The notes beneath the pieces are model-generated. The model saw nothing but the letters and a program-made list of their open reading frames with translations. It was not told the DNA's origin and did not search any database. A stretch of 64,000 nucleotides of DNA from UBA7430 sp002478765 (lineage in GTDB: Bacteria > Bacteroidota > Bacteroidia > Flavobacteriales > UBA7430). How positions within the stretch are numbered: position 1 is the first letter of the stretch; every line of letters begins with the position of its first letter. Positions 26,877 to 36,237 of the stretch are shown in pieces. The position numbers and the translations under genes are program-made. Location of the stretch: assembly GCA_943789355.1 (NCBI GenBank), contig CALSTU010000002.1, forward strand, positions 310,001-374,000. The letters are read 5' to 3'.

Positions 26877-27767
26877 ATGATTGAAAATCTAGACAAAGTC
26901 ATAAACACAGCTGATGAAAAATTTGACTTTTCTGTATTCATTCCTACATGGAATAATTTAGAGTACTTAAAGCTATGTGTCTCGAGCATACAAAAAAACT
27001 CAACCACAAACATTCAACTGATTGTTCTTGTTAATGAAGGTGCAGATGGGACTCTGGATTGGTTAAAGACACAAAAAGATTTAGATTACATTCATGCAAA
27101 GAAAAATATAGGAATCTGCTATGGTTTGAATGTATGTAGAAGTCTCGTTAAATCAGACTACGTAGCATACCTAAACGATGATATGTACGCCCTACCAAAC
27201 TGGGACAAAATACTGAAAGATGAAATTGCAAAGTTAAATACTAAACTTTTCATGATTTCGTCTACAATGATAGAGCCTCATAACACCAAGAATCCATGTG
27301 TAAAGGTTCAAAATTATGGAGATTCTTTAGAGAACTTTAATGAAGAATTACTTTTAAAAGAATACAAAAATCTCAGCATTAAGGATTGGAGTGGCAGTAC
27401 TTGGCCTCCTAACGTCGTTCACATCGACACATGGGATCTTGTGGGTGGATTGAGTGTTGAGTTTAGTCCGGGTATGTACTCGGACCCTGATTTCTCTAAA
27501 AAACTCTACGAAGCAGGAGTCCGCACATTCAAAGGTGTTGGGAATAGCCTTGTTTACCATTTTGGATCCAAATCCACCAAACGTGTGAAAAAAAATACAG
27601 GGCGCGATATGTTTCTATTAAAATGGGGTATGGCCGCAAGTTTTTTCTCAAAAAACATATTAAAGATGGGCAAACCTTACCACAAACTTCCTGAAAATCG
27701 AAAAATAACTTATTTGGAAAAGTCATTCCAAAAACTAAAATCGCTAAAAACTTTACTAGACCGATAA
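26877..27767 (+). CDS. Glycosyltransferase family 2
   Basis: With the ATG at 26877 the protein is 296 residues and opens FSVFIPTWNNLEYLKLCVSSI (18-38), the GT2 nucleotide-binding fold. The metal-binding DXD-like motif is NDDMY (100-104). Middle conserved parts are KKNIGICYGLNV, and GGLS.EFSPGMYSDPDFSKK, which carries the catalytic ED-like acid. An ATG at 26838 adds 13 Lys/Asn-rich residues and is less likely. No membrane segment. Donor and acceptor are unknown; the gene is isolated from other glycan genes. Confidence 0.85.
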   Translation: MIENLDKVINTADEKFDFSVFIPTWNNLEYLKLCVSSIQKNSTTNIQLIVLVNEGADGTLDWLKTQKDLDYIHAKKNIGICYGLNVCRSLVKSDYVAYLNDDMYALPNWDKILKDEIAKLNTKLFMISSTMIEPHNTKNPCVKVQNYGDSLENFNEELLLKEYKNLSIKDWSGSTWPPNVVHIDTWDLVGGLSVEFSPGMYSDPDFSKKLYEAGVRTFKGVGNSLVYHFGSKSTKRVKKNTGRDMFLLKWGMAASFFSKNILKMGKPYHKLPENRKITYLEKSFQKLKSLKTLLDR

Positions 27768-27782
27768 TATTCTTGATCGGTC
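27759..27782. terminator. Possible bidirectional terminator
   Basis: A 7-base inverted repeat (GACCGAT 27759-27765, ATCGGTC 27776-27782) with a 10-base loop sits at the 3' end of the GT2 gene, before the convergent DUF3817 gene. It is followed by AAAAGTTTT rather than a clean T run, so this is a weak call. Confidence 0.35.
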
Positions 27783-27793
27783 AAAAGTTTTAA

Positions 27794-28066
27794 TTAAACC
27801 CGCAAATACTTCTTGTCGATATAAAAAGTACCAAAAGGTATGACGGCACCTAAAAGAACGATAATTAATTTCTTCAAAGTCCACTCATGCATTTGCATGA
27901 AATAAAGAGCAAAGCCTACGTAGGCTACAAAAAGTATTCCGTGAGGCATTCCAAGCATTTTAACGAAACTCGCATCGCCATAAAAGTATTTAATCGGTGA
28001 GGCGATGAAAAGTAGAAGCAGGTAGGATGCACCCTCTAAGAAAGCGATAAATCGAAATAATTTCAT
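27794..28066 (-). CDS. DUF3817 integral membrane protein
   Basis: The 90-residue protein has three predicted membrane helices (about 7-25, 43-58 and 65-82). FRFIAFLEGASYLLLLFIASPIKY at the start, GMPHGILFVAYVGFA in the middle and IPFGTFYIDKK at the end are the DUF3817 pattern. These domains also appear at the end of some larger transporters; no function is known for stand-alone forms. Confidence 0.87.
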   Translation of the reverse strand: MKLFRFIAFLEGASYLLLLFIASPIKYFYGDASFVKMLGMPHGILFVAYVGFALYFMQMHEWTLKKLIIVLLGAVIPFGTFYIDKKYLRV

Positions 28067-28081
28067 GCGGTTTTATTTTTA

Positions 28082-28089
28082 CAAATTTA
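28082..28089 (-). promoter_or_regulatory. Candidate -7 box for the DUF3817 gene
   Basis: The minus strand reads TAAATTTG, ending 16 bases before the start codon. No -33 TTTG at consensus spacing. Confidence 0.4.
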
Positions 28090-28158
28090 AGGCTTGTGTA
28101 AGCAACATAACCCTTAATAAGCTCTAAGATTAATGGGGCAACACATTTACCTGAGGAA

Positions 28159-29223
28159 TTAATGAAAAGGGTTAGAAAACTCGGACTTATTTAAAAACTC
28201 TTCATCCGTTAATGTTTTTAGAAAAGCCAATAGCGCCAACTTATCTTCCTTTGACAACAGCAAACCATCTCCAGTATTTTTCATTAGCGGGTCAATTGTT
28301 GATGAAAAATGGCCACCAAAATTATAGTGCTCCAATACTTCTTCTAAAGTTTCAAAACGACCATCATGCATGTAAGGACCCGTAACCTCTATATTTCTCA
28401 ATGTGGGTGTTTTAAACTTAGCTCTATCCAGATCACTTCCGGTAGTTTCATACAAGCCAAGATCTTCAAAAGATTCCTCTGAATCCAAACCATTATTATG
28501 GAAAATATAGTCCGTAAAAAGAGGTGCCGAATGACAGTGGAAGCAATCAGCTCCTGTGGTAAAATTAGTTCGATCTTTGTTAAACAAATCCCACCCTTTA
28601 AGTTCTTGTGCGGTAAACATGACTTCTCCACGAGTCCACTGATCCCATTTTGAATTGCCTGAAATAAGAGTCCTTTCAAATTGAGCCAATGCCTTTACCA
28701 CATAACTAGAATCTATTTCATCAACATCAAAAGCCACTTTAAATAATTCAGGGTAGGTTGGGTGAGCATTTAACTTATTTGCCACATTTAACCAAGTATC
28801 ATGCATTTCGATGGGATCTACAATAGGATCAAATGCTTGCTCCTCCAAACTAATTGTTCGTCCGTCCCAAAACAAAGTGGAACTCCAACCCAAATTAAAA
28901 AGGACCATCGCATTTCTATTACCCGATATACCATCTATACCAATGCTCAGGGGTTTCGACTCAGTAAATCCATTTTTTTGTTGATGACAAGAGGAACAAG
29001 ACTGAGATCCGTTAGCACTCAAAAGAGGTTCGTGGAATAACATACGCCCCAAAGCAACCCCCTCCTCAGTCATGGGATTGTCAATTGGAATTACCATGGG
29101 AGGAAAATTAGACGGGAGGCTAAACTTATAAGGCGTGGTGGATTTCTTTTCATTCTGCAACTCAGAGTTGCAAGACAAAATAAAACACACGGAAAATAAA
29201 ATGATGATTAGATTCTTAATCAT
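28159..29223 (-). CDS. Di-haem cytochrome c peroxidase family lipoprotein
   Basis: The 354-residue protein has a type II signal peptide (to ILSC, Cys18), so it is anchored in the envelope. Two c-type haem sites are present, CSSCH (76-80) and CFHCH (227-231), with the CcpA/MauG pattern LGRMLFHEPLLSANGSQSC, LFWDGR (118-122) and the C-terminal FKTPTLRNIEVTGPYMHDGRF. Members reduce hydrogen peroxide with electrons from periplasmic cytochromes, or act in MauG-like protein oxidation. It is monocistronic. The exact substrate is not shown. Confidence 0.92.
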   Translation of the reverse strand: MIKNLIIILFSVCFILSCNSELQNEKKSTTPYKFSLPSNFPPMVIPIDNPMTEEGVALGRMLFHEPLLSANGSQSCSSCHQQKNGFTESKPLSIGIDGISGNRNAMVLFNLGWSSTLFWDGRTISLEEQAFDPIVDPIEMHDTWLNVANKLNAHPTYPELFKVAFDVDEIDSSYVVKALAQFERTLISGNSKWDQWTRGEVMFTAQELKGWDLFNKDRTNFTTGADCFHCHSAPLFTDYIFHNNGLDSEESFEDLGLYETTGSDLDRAKFKTPTLRNIEVTGPYMHDGRFETLEEVLEHYNFGGHFSSTIDPLMKNTGDGLLLSKEDKLALLAFLKTLTDEEFLNKSEFSNPFH

Positions 29224-29411
29224 TAGTAAACGCTGCTTTTCAATACCCTAAATATAAGAAATGTGCACGCATAAAGCCAAAACAAAAAACAGAGTTATAA
29301 AGAAATGATTTTTACCAAACGATTTATTTAAAAATGCTAATCCCTAGGTATAGCATTCAATTTATGGGCTATAATTTATGTGGGACAAAAGCTCTTTAGG
29401 TAAAATTGGAG

Positions 29412-29419
29412 TATATTTG
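29412..29419 (+). promoter_or_regulatory. Candidate -7 box for mqnE
   Basis: TATATTTG lies 18 bases before the mqnE ATG. The 29224-29411 gap upstream holds no other feature I can support. Confidence 0.4.
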
Positions 29420-29436
29420 TTAAGAATTTCAAGGCT

Positions 29437-30597
29437 ATGGTTGCAGAAGAAAAAAAGGACATTTATTTACACTCAGAAATAGATTCAACACTCAAGTCGA
29501 TTGCTCAAAAAGTACTTGATGATGAACGGATTACAGTTGAAGAGGGGGTTTATCTATTTGAACACGGAGAGCTTGGCTTTTTAGGAAGTTTAGCCGATTA
29601 CATCCGAACTAAAAAACATGGTGATTACACCTACTTCAACAGAAACTTTCACATAGAGCCAACCAACATATGTGTTTTCGATTGTAAATTTTGTTCTTAC
29701 TCAAGATTACTCAAACATCGGCAAGAAGGCTGGGAATTAGATTCAGATGCCATTTTAAAAAAGGTCAAAGAATACGACGGCCAGCCCGTAACAGAGGTTC
29801 ATATTGTAGGTGGTGTTCACCCCAAAATGGGTTTACACTACTTTGCTGATCTCATCCAAAGAATAAAGACACACAGACCTGGTTTACATATCAAAGCATT
29901 TACAGCCGTTGAATTGGAGTATATGTGTCGCAAAGCAAAAGTTTCATTTGAAGAAGGGTTAACCATTCTCAAGAATCACGGTCAAGATTCTCTACCAGGA
30001 GGAGGTGCAGAAATATTTGATGAAAAGATAAGGGCTCAAATTTGCGATGATAAGTGTACAACAGATCAGTGGTTAGAAATTCATGAAACTGCCCACAAAG
30101 TTGGCATGCCTTCAAACGCCACACTCCTCTATGGTCATTACGAAAATTATGCACATCGTATCGATCACATGAATCGATTAAGAGTTTTACAAGATAAAAC
30201 CAACGGTTTTAACACATTCATCCCTCTAAAATTCAGAAATGGAAATAATCAGATGTCTGATGTGCCAGAAGTTTCTATCATCGAAGACTTGAAGATGTAT
30301 GCCGTATCAAGAATTTTCCTTGACAATTTCAAACACATTAAAGCATATTGGCCTATGATAGGAAGAAATACGGCTCAAATGTCTCTCAACTTCGGAGTTA
30401 ATGACATCGATGGGACTATTGATGATTCCACCAAAATATACGCCATGGCAGGTGCTGAAGAACAAAGTCCAAACCTAAGTACTCAAGAACTTTGTGAGTT
30501 GATTGAAAATATAGGTCGCCATCCCATTGAAAGAGGCACTCTATATAATGTCATCAACGACTATAAGGACTTTGATTGGTCACACCAAAAAGTATAA
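29437..30597 (+). CDS. mqnE: Aminofutalosine synthase MqnE
   Basis: The 386-residue radical-SAM enzyme has its CX3CX2C cluster at Cys79, Cys83 and Cys86 (NICVFDCKFCSYSR). Other family marks are FNRNFHIEPTN (67-77), VHIVGGVHPKMG, HIKAFTAVE, DSLPGGGAEIFDE and YWPMIGRNTAQMSLNFGVND. MqnE adds SAM's adenosyl radical to 3-[(1-carboxyvinyl)oxy]benzoate, giving aminofutalosine in the alternative menaquinone pathway. It indicates that this organism makes menaquinone, the likely electron acceptor of its Nqr, via futalosine. MqnC is related but differs in the GGGAEIFDE region. Confidence 0.92.
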   Translation: MVAEEKKDIYLHSEIDSTLKSIAQKVLDDERITVEEGVYLFEHGELGFLGSLADYIRTKKHGDYTYFNRNFHIEPTNICVFDCKFCSYSRLLKHRQEGWELDSDAILKKVKEYDGQPVTEVHIVGGVHPKMGLHYFADLIQRIKTHRPGLHIKAFTAVELEYMCRKAKVSFEEGLTILKNHGQDSLPGGGAEIFDEKIRAQICDDKCTTDQWLEIHETAHKVGMPSNATLLYGHYENYAHRIDHMNRLRVLQDKTNGFNTFIPLKFRNGNNQMSDVPEVSIIEDLKMYAVSRIFLDNFKHIKAYWPMIGRNTAQMSLNFGVNDIDGTIDDSTKIYAMAGAEEQSPNLSTQELCELIENIGRHPIERGTLYNVINDYKDFDWSHQKV

Positions 30598-30615
30598 AGC
30601 TCAAATTGTAAAGCA

Positions 30616-30650
30616 AAAAAAAGGCGTCTTAGATCAAGACGCCTTTTTTT
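30616..30650. terminator. Bidirectional intrinsic terminator between mqnE and purC
   Basis: A perfect 15-base inverted repeat (A7-GGCGTCTT 30616-30630; AAGACGCC-T7 30636-30650) with a 5-base loop. The A and T tracts serve mqnE on the plus strand and purC on the minus strand. Confidence 0.92.
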
Positions 30651-30663
30651 GCATAAAACTTTT

Positions 30664-31608
30664 TTAACTTAAGTAAGCTAATATGTTTTTCTCAACTCTT
30701 TTCAATACATCAGAAACATCAGCCTTTTCAAACTTATCTCCTGTAATATTTTCATAAAGCTCAATATATCTTTCGGATACAGAATCAGTAAAAGCTTCGT
30801 CCATGTCAGGGATTTGCTGACCATCTTTACCTTGAAAACCATTAGATATTAGCCACTGACGAACAAACTCTTTTGACAATTGCTTTTGTGGCTCATCGGT
30901 ATCCTGGCGCTCTGAATAACCATCAATGTAAAAATAACGTGATGAATCTGGAGTATGAATTTCATCAATCAAATTAATGTTTCCATCTATATCTTTACCA
31001 AATTCATATTTAGTGTCTACAAGAATTAGCCCCATTTCAGCAGCTATCTCTGTACCTCTCTGAAATATTTCTCTAGTGTACTTCTCCAGAAGTAGGTAAT
31101 CTTCTTCGGAAACAAGCCCTTGCTTTAGAATCTCTTCTCTAGAAATATCTTCATCATGTCCAACATCTGCTTTTGTTGTAGGCGTGAGGAGTGGATTAGG
31201 GAATTTGTCATTCTCTTTCATCCCATCAGGCATCTCAACTCCACAAATAACTCTTTTACCCGAACGGTACTCTCTCCAAGCGTGTCCAGAAAGGTATCCG
31301 CGAATTACCATTTCAACTTTAAAAGGCTCACAGTATTTCCCTACAGTAACCATTGGATCTGGAATATCTAACTTCCAGTTCGGTACAATGTCACTGGTAG
31401 CATCTAGAAATTTAGCCGCTATCTGGTTCAGTACTTGTCCTTTGAAAGGAATTCCCTTAGGCATCACAACATCGAAAGCAGAGATGCGATCTGAAACAAT
31501 CATGACCAATAATTCATTGTTAATCGTGTATACTTCACGTACTTTTCCGTGATAAACATTTGACTGTCCCGGAAAATTAAAATCAGTTTTTAGAATCGTG
31601 TTTCCCAA
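30664..31608 (-). CDS. purC: Phosphoribosylaminoimidazole-succinocarboxamide synthase
   Basis: The 314-residue protein has YHGKVREVYTI (19-29), DRISAFDVV, PFKVEMVIRGYLSGHAWREY, LTPTTKAD.GHDEDIS, LVDTKYEFG and DEIHTPDSSRY, all SAICAR synthase motifs. It couples aspartate to CAIR in purine synthesis. It is of the longer (about 300-residue) type with an extended C terminus rather than the 240-residue form. It begins 26 bases inside the end of phoH, and so is co-transcribed with it. Confidence 0.95.
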   Translation of the reverse strand: MGNTILKTDFNFPGQSNVYHGKVREVYTINNELLVMIVSDRISAFDVVMPKGIPFKGQVLNQIAAKFLDATSDIVPNWKLDIPDPMVTVGKYCEPFKVEMVIRGYLSGHAWREYRSGKRVICGVEMPDGMKENDKFPNPLLTPTTKADVGHDEDISREEILKQGLVSEEDYLLLEKYTREIFQRGTEIAAEMGLILVDTKYEFGKDIDGNINLIDEIHTPDSSRYFYIDGYSERQDTDEPQKQLSKEFVRQWLISNGFQGKDGQQIPDMDEAFTDSVSERYIELYENITGDKFEKADVSDVLKRVEKNILAYLS

Positions 31609-32563
31609 TTTGTTTTTCTTTTAGGTGTTGTTGTTCTTTTTTATAAGCTTGAATAATTTTCATTACTAATTTGTGTCGTATCACATCCTTTTCATCTAGG
31701 AATACGATACCAATACCCTTTACTTCAGATAGCAAATCAATGGCGTGTCTTAAACCAGACTTTTGACGGTTAGGTAAATCAACTTGTGTCATATCACCAG
31801 TAACTACAAACTTAGCAGAACGTCCCATACGTGTGAGGAACATTTTCATTTGTTGTACCGTCGTATTTTGAGATTCATCAAGTATTACGAAAGCATTGTC
31901 TAGCGTTCTACCTCGCATGAAAGCTAATGGTGCAATTTGAATGACTCTCTCCTCAATAAAAGCCTTCAATTTTTCGGCAGGAATCATGTCATTCAGCGCA
32001 TCATAAAGAGGCTGCATGTAAGGGTCTAATTTGTCTTTCATGTCTCCGGGCAAAAAACCGAGATTCTCGCCAGCCTCTACTGCAGGACGAGTTAATATAA
32101 TTCTTTTTACTTCTTTATTCTTAAGAGCTCTTACAGCGAGAGCTACTGCAGTATACGTTTTACCTGTTCCCGCTGGGCCTATGGCAAAAATCATATCATT
32201 GTCATGAGACAAATCAACCAACTTTCTTTGATTGGCTGTTCTAGCCTTAACCAATTTACCATGAGTTCCGTGAACAATAACATCGTCATCTAATTCCAAA
32301 ACGACATTGTGATCTTCCATAATCAATCGGTCGATGTTACTTTCTGTCAGTCGATTGTATTTATGGAAGTGCTGAATCAATACTTGTAATTTTGTTTCAA
32401 ACTGTTCAATAATCTCTTCTTCACCCAAAACAGTGATACTCCCTCCGCGGGCTATAATTTTCAGCTTGGGATAATAGGATTTAATCAAGTCCAACTTGGA
32501 ATTTCGTGTACCGTAAAGATCTATGGGATCGATGCCGGTTAAAGTAAACTTTTTTTCTGCCAA
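31583..32563 (-). CDS. phoH: PhoH-family ATPase
   Basis: The 326-residue cytosolic ATPase has an N-terminal KH-like part, then Walker A GPAGTGKT (129-136), VKRIILTRPAVEAGE, GFLPGDMKDKLDPYM, Walker B ILDESQN and TGD.TQVDLP. PhoH proteins are linked to RNA metabolism and, in some bacteria, phosphate starvation; this housekeeping type is common in Bacteroidota. It overlaps purC by 26 bases, and no Pho box was noticed upstream. Confidence 0.93.
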   Translation of the reverse strand: MAEKKFTLTGIDPIDLYGTRNSKLDLIKSYYPKLKIIARGGSITVLGEEEIIEQFETKLQVLIQHFHKYNRLTESNIDRLIMEDHNVVLELDDDVIVHGTHGKLVKARTANQRKLVDLSHDNDMIFAIGPAGTGKTYTAVALAVRALKNKEVKRIILTRPAVEAGENLGFLPGDMKDKLDPYMQPLYDALNDMIPAEKLKAFIEERVIQIAPLAFMRGRTLDNAFVILDESQNTTVQQMKMFLTRMGRSAKFVVTGDMTQVDLPNRQKSGLRHAIDLLSEVKGIGIVFLDEKDVIRHKLVMKIIQAYKKEQQHLKEKQIGKHDSKN

Positions 32564-32697
32564 ACAACTGATATTTATGTAGTTAAATGAATTCGTTTAA
32601 AATTCTTTTCAACTTAGATTATTTGCTTAATTTTAATGTCACAAAATAACAAATTTCGTTAATTTATTTCAAATAAAATTAGCTGTTTTTCAGCAAT

Positions 32698-33501
32698 ATG
32701 GCAATCATTACATTAACAAGCGATTACGGTAACAAGGATTATTTTACTGCAGCCATAAAAGGAGCCATTTTATCAGAGTCTCCGTCAGCACAAATCATTG
32801 ATATTTCCCACCAAGTTTCACCATTCAACATTCAGGAAGCTGGTTATATTTTGAAGAATGCATACCATCACTTTCCAAAAGGAACTATTCACATGATTGG
32901 CATTGATGCTGAGGCTACAAAAACAAAACTTCACGTAGCCTGCAAGATTGATGGCCATCATTTCATTGGTGCAGATACGGGAATATTCTCACTGATGTTT
33001 CCTTACATCAAAGCAGAACAAATAATTGCATTAAACATTGCTCAAGAATCTGACAGCATCCCCTTTCCAATGAAAGATGTATTTGTAAAAGCAGCATGTC
33101 ACCTTAATCGAGGTGGGACTTTAGGTATTATTGGCCGTCAAATTGAACAACTTAGAGAGATGAAGGACTTCCAACCGACCCTCTCATCAGATCGCAAAAT
33201 TTTAAATGGACAAGTAATATACATTGACCACTATGGAAATGTCATAAGCAATATAACTGAAAAATTCTTTAGAGAATCTGTATCAGGAAAAACCTTTGAG
33301 ATTAAACTACCTCGAAGGAACAACATCAAATCGTTACACAACTCATATACTGAAGTCGTTGAAGGTGAAATGTTAGCATTATTTAACTCTGCCGGACACC
33401 TAGAGATCGCCATCAACAAAGGCGATGCGAATTTGGCTAATGGGGCCAGTGGACTTCTCGGAATAAAAGTTAAAGATCGAATTAGCATCGAATTCATATG
33501 A
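32698..33501 (+). CDS. SAM hydroxide adenosyltransferase (DUF62 family)
   Basis: The 267-residue protein belongs to the DUF62 group that hydrolyses S-adenosylmethionine to adenosine and methionine, related to fluorinase/chlorinase. Seen motifs are TLTSDYGNKDYF (5-16), IDISHQVSPFNIQEA (39-53), HMIGID, HHFIGADTGIFSL (88-100) and IDHYGNVISNI. It is first in a run of five genes joined by short overlaps with gldF and gldG: its stop overlaps the next start by 4 bases. Why it sits with a gliding operon is unclear. Confidence 0.9.
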   Translation: MAIITLTSDYGNKDYFTAAIKGAILSESPSAQIIDISHQVSPFNIQEAGYILKNAYHHFPKGTIHMIGIDAEATKTKLHVACKIDGHHFIGADTGIFSLMFPYIKAEQIIALNIAQESDSIPFPMKDVFVKAACHLNRGGTLGIIGRQIEQLREMKDFQPTLSSDRKILNGQVIYIDHYGNVISNITEKFFRESVSGKTFEIKLPRRNNIKSLHNSYTEVVEGEMLALFNSAGHLEIAINKGDANLANGASGLLGIKVKDRISIEFI

Positions 33502-33794
33502 TCATTAGAATCGTAAAATTAAGCTTCCATCAAGAGCACATTACCACTTTCAAAAGAATATTTGAAAAAAACAAGCAAACCATTCTTGCTCAAAAAGGCT
33601 GTCATCGCTTGGAACTTCTTCAAGATTCTAATTCTGAGAATGTTTTCTTCACCTACAGCTGGTGGGACACTGAAGAGGATTTAAACAACTATAGAAATTC
33701 TGATTGGTTTCAAGGAGTCTGGAGTAAAACAAAACTATTGTTTGAGAAAAGACCCATAGCTTGGAGTACTAAAAAAATAAACGAGGCACAATGA
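33498..33794 (+). CDS. Antibiotic biosynthesis monooxygenase (ABM) domain protein
   Basis: The 98-residue protein has the ABM ferredoxin-like fold pattern: MIIRIVKLSFH, F..IFEKNK..I..Q.GCHRLELLQD, VFFTYSWWDTEEDLNNYRNSDWFQGVWS. Proteins of this kind are quinol or haem oxygenases or regulators; the function here is unknown. Both ends share 4-base ATGA overlaps, with the SAM hydrolase before and gldF after, so it is translated as part of that operon. Confidence 0.85.
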   Translation: MIIRIVKLSFHQEHITTFKRIFEKNKQTILAQKGCHRLELLQDSNSENVFFTYSWWDTEEDLNNYRNSDWFQGVWSKTKLLFEKRPIAWSTKKINEAQ

Positions 33795-34525
33795 TTAGCA
33801 TTCTAAAAAAAGAACTGAACAGTTTTTTCAACACATCAACTGGTTATCTGGTCATACTCATATTCTTAATTACCAGTGGATTATTTTTATGGGTATTCCC
33901 TACTTCTTTTAATTTACTTGAATCAAATCACGCGGGTCTTGACGGATTTTTCCTCATCGCCCCTTGGATTTTTTTGTTTTTAATTCCGGCACTAACCATG
34001 AGATTTTTTTCGGAAGAATTTAAAACGGGGACTATTGAATTACTATTAACAAAGCCCATTAGCGAATTTGAATTGGTAATGGGTAAATATTTTGCTGGGC
34101 TTGTTTTGTGTCTTATTTCTTTAACCCCCTCTCTAATCTACCTATTGAGCATTTTCCATTTAGGACTACCAAAAGGCAATATCGACTGGGGAGCAACTTT
34201 GGGATCGTACATTGGGTTAATCTTTCTATCGGGTATTTATGTTTCCATCGGAACATTTGCCTCTAGCATTACTAACAACCAAATGGTAGCCTTTATGATC
34301 TCCTTTTTTTTATGCTTTTTTTCATTCATAGGTTTTGATCAAGTGGGCTTGCTTTGGGCTCACTCAGGAGCACAGTTAAGTCTAGAGAAAATAGGAATAA
34401 ATTACCACTACAACACCATCAGTAGAGGCGTTATAGATACTCGAGATATTATCTATTTTTTAAGCTATATCGCCTTCTTCCTTCTGGCCAGCAAACGATC
34501 ACTACAAAATAAGAAATGGTCATGA
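33791..34525 (+). CDS. gldF: Gliding motility-associated ABC transporter permease GldF
   Basis: The 244-residue protein has six hydrophobic segments. ILKKELNSFFNTSTGYLVI at the start and RFFSEEFKTGTIELLLTKPISEFELVMGKYFAGLV fit ABC-2 type permeases of the GldF family. GldF with GldA (ATPase, not in this window) and GldG forms an ABC transporter once shown to be needed for gliding in Flavobacterium johnsoniae; it is also kept in non-gliders. The start overlaps the ABM gene stop. Confidence 0.92.
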   Translation: MISILKKELNSFFNTSTGYLVILIFLITSGLFLWVFPTSFNLLESNHAGLDGFFLIAPWIFLFLIPALTMRFFSEEFKTGTIELLLTKPISEFELVMGKYFAGLVLCLISLTPSLIYLLSIFHLGLPKGNIDWGATLGSYIGLIFLSGIYVSIGTFASSITNNQMVAFMISFFLCFFSFIGFDQVGLLWAHSGAQLSLEKIGINYHYNTISRGVIDTRDIIYFLSYIAFFLLASKRSLQNKKWS

Positions 34526-36237
34526 GAAGTAGAAAAACAGATGCGATTAAGTTATTAAGTGCGCTATCCATCATCCTACTCATCAATAGCATTTCTAATT
34601 ATTGGTACCTGCGCTTTGACTTGACTAAAGAAAAACGCTTTTCTCTTACCAAAACGACCAGAAAACTATTGTCATCGATCGATGACTACATCTACATTGA
34701 AGTATACCTCGAAGGAGAATTTCCTTCTGGAATAGAGAGATTAAGTTTAGAAACTAAATACATTTTATCTGAATTTCAATCCCATAACCAACTGATTCGA
34801 TTCCGTTTTATAAATCCAACTGAGCATTCTGACGATAAGACTAGAAATGAAATCATAAATCAACTGTTCGAGAAAGGTCTAAATCCAATAACACTTCAAG
34901 TGAAAGATGGAGAGACTTACTCTGAAAAAATTATAGTCCCCGGTGCCATTGTGAAAATTGGTGGGAAGGAAAAGGCTGTCTCACTTCTAAAAAATGAAAT
35001 TTCTAAAACTCCAAATCAAAATATTGAACAATCCATCCAAGAGCTTGAGTATGAATTTATCAATGCCATAAAGAACCTTACACGAAATGCAAAATCTAAG
35101 GTTGGCCTCTTATTAGGCCATGGAGAATTGAACGGGATGGAGATTCAAGATTTTAAAAACACACTGTCGGAACAATATAATTTAAGCACGATCAACCTTC
35201 GTGAATTTGAATCGAATCAGACCGGTGAACCCAAATTAAAAAAAAAATTAAATGATTTAAAATCACAAGAGGTTTTAATCATTCCAAAACCAAAAATTAA
35301 GTTTGAAAACCTAGACAAGTATTTCATTGATCAATACCTCATGAACGGTGGTAAAGTCATATGGCTAATCGATGCTACAAATGCTCACATGGACTCTCTA
35401 TCAAGCAAAGCTACGTTTCAAGTTCAAGCACTCGATAATCTTAATTTAAGCGATCAACTTTTTAAATACGGCATTCGTCTAAACAGTAATTTGGTTCAAG
35501 ATATTTCTTGTTCCAAAATCCCTATCCCAACAAGCTTTTCGAAAGATATCCCGAAGTGGGAACTCGTTCCTTGGAAATATTTTCCAGTAGCAATACCATC
35601 GAACAATCATACAATAACAACAAATCTAAACGCAGTTAAATTTGACTTCACAGGAAGTATTGACACCGTAGAAACAAATTCAAAAATCAAAAAAACAATT
35701 CTTTTACAAACATCCCCTTACACAAAACTGCAAAACACTCCATGTGATGTAAGTTTACAAAAGGCATTGGAGCCACCAAATCAAAAAGAATTCAATAGAG
35801 GTAGTCAAGCATTGGCAGTACTTCTTGAAGGGACATTCGAATCGGTCTTTAAAAATCGAATTCATACAATCATTGGTAATCTTCCGTTTACAGAACGAAG
35901 TATCCCAACAAAAATGATGGTGATTTCTGATGGTGACCTCATTACAAATCAGCAATCCAATGGTGTACCACTGCCTTTGGGATTTGATAAATATGAAAAA
36001 CGCCAATATGGCAATAAAGAGTTTATTCTAAACGTTATTGATTACCTTTTGGATGAAGAAGAATTAATAAATGTGAGAAGTCGAGAAGTAAAATTGCGAC
36101 CGCTTGACTCAAAAAAAATAAACACCGCAAAACAATTTTGGCAGTTAATAAATATTGGATTACCTATTTTAATCATCATCTTTTTTGGAATAATCAGAAC
36201 ATGTTACAGAAAAAACAAATACAATTATGAGAAATAA
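34522..36237 (+). CDS. gldG: Gliding motility-associated ABC transporter component GldG
   Basis: The ATG at 34522 overlaps the gldF stop as ATGA; an in-frame ATG two codons earlier (34516) is possible. The 571-residue protein has an N-terminal membrane anchor (about 8-25) with WYLRFDLTKEKRFSLTKTT after it, a large extracytoplasmic domain with GKEKAVSLLKNEI and LLGHGE, and a C-terminal membrane helix followed by a basic tail. It is the auxiliary (DUF4350/GldG) subunit of the GldAFG exporter. Confidence 0.92.
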   Translation: MRSRKTDAIKLLSALSIILLINSISNYWYLRFDLTKEKRFSLTKTTRKLLSSIDDYIYIEVYLEGEFPSGIERLSLETKYILSEFQSHNQLIRFRFINPTEHSDDKTRNEIINQLFEKGLNPITLQVKDGETYSEKIIVPGAIVKIGGKEKAVSLLKNEISKTPNQNIEQSIQELEYEFINAIKNLTRNAKSKVGLLLGHGELNGMEIQDFKNTLSEQYNLSTINLREFESNQTGEPKLKKKLNDLKSQEVLIIPKPKIKFENLDKYFIDQYLMNGGKVIWLIDATNAHMDSLSSKATFQVQALDNLNLSDQLFKYGIRLNSNLVQDISCSKIPIPTSFSKDIPKWELVPWKYFPVAIPSNNHTITTNLNAVKFDFTGSIDTVETNSKIKKTILLQTSPYTKLQNTPCDVSLQKALEPPNQKEFNRGSQALAVLLEGTFESVFKNRIHTIIGNLPFTERSIPTKMMVISDGDLITNQQSNGVPLPLGFDKYEKRQYGNKEFILNVIDYLLDEEELINVRSREVKLRPLDSKKINTAKQFWQLINIGLPILIIIFFGIIRTCYRKNKYNYEK

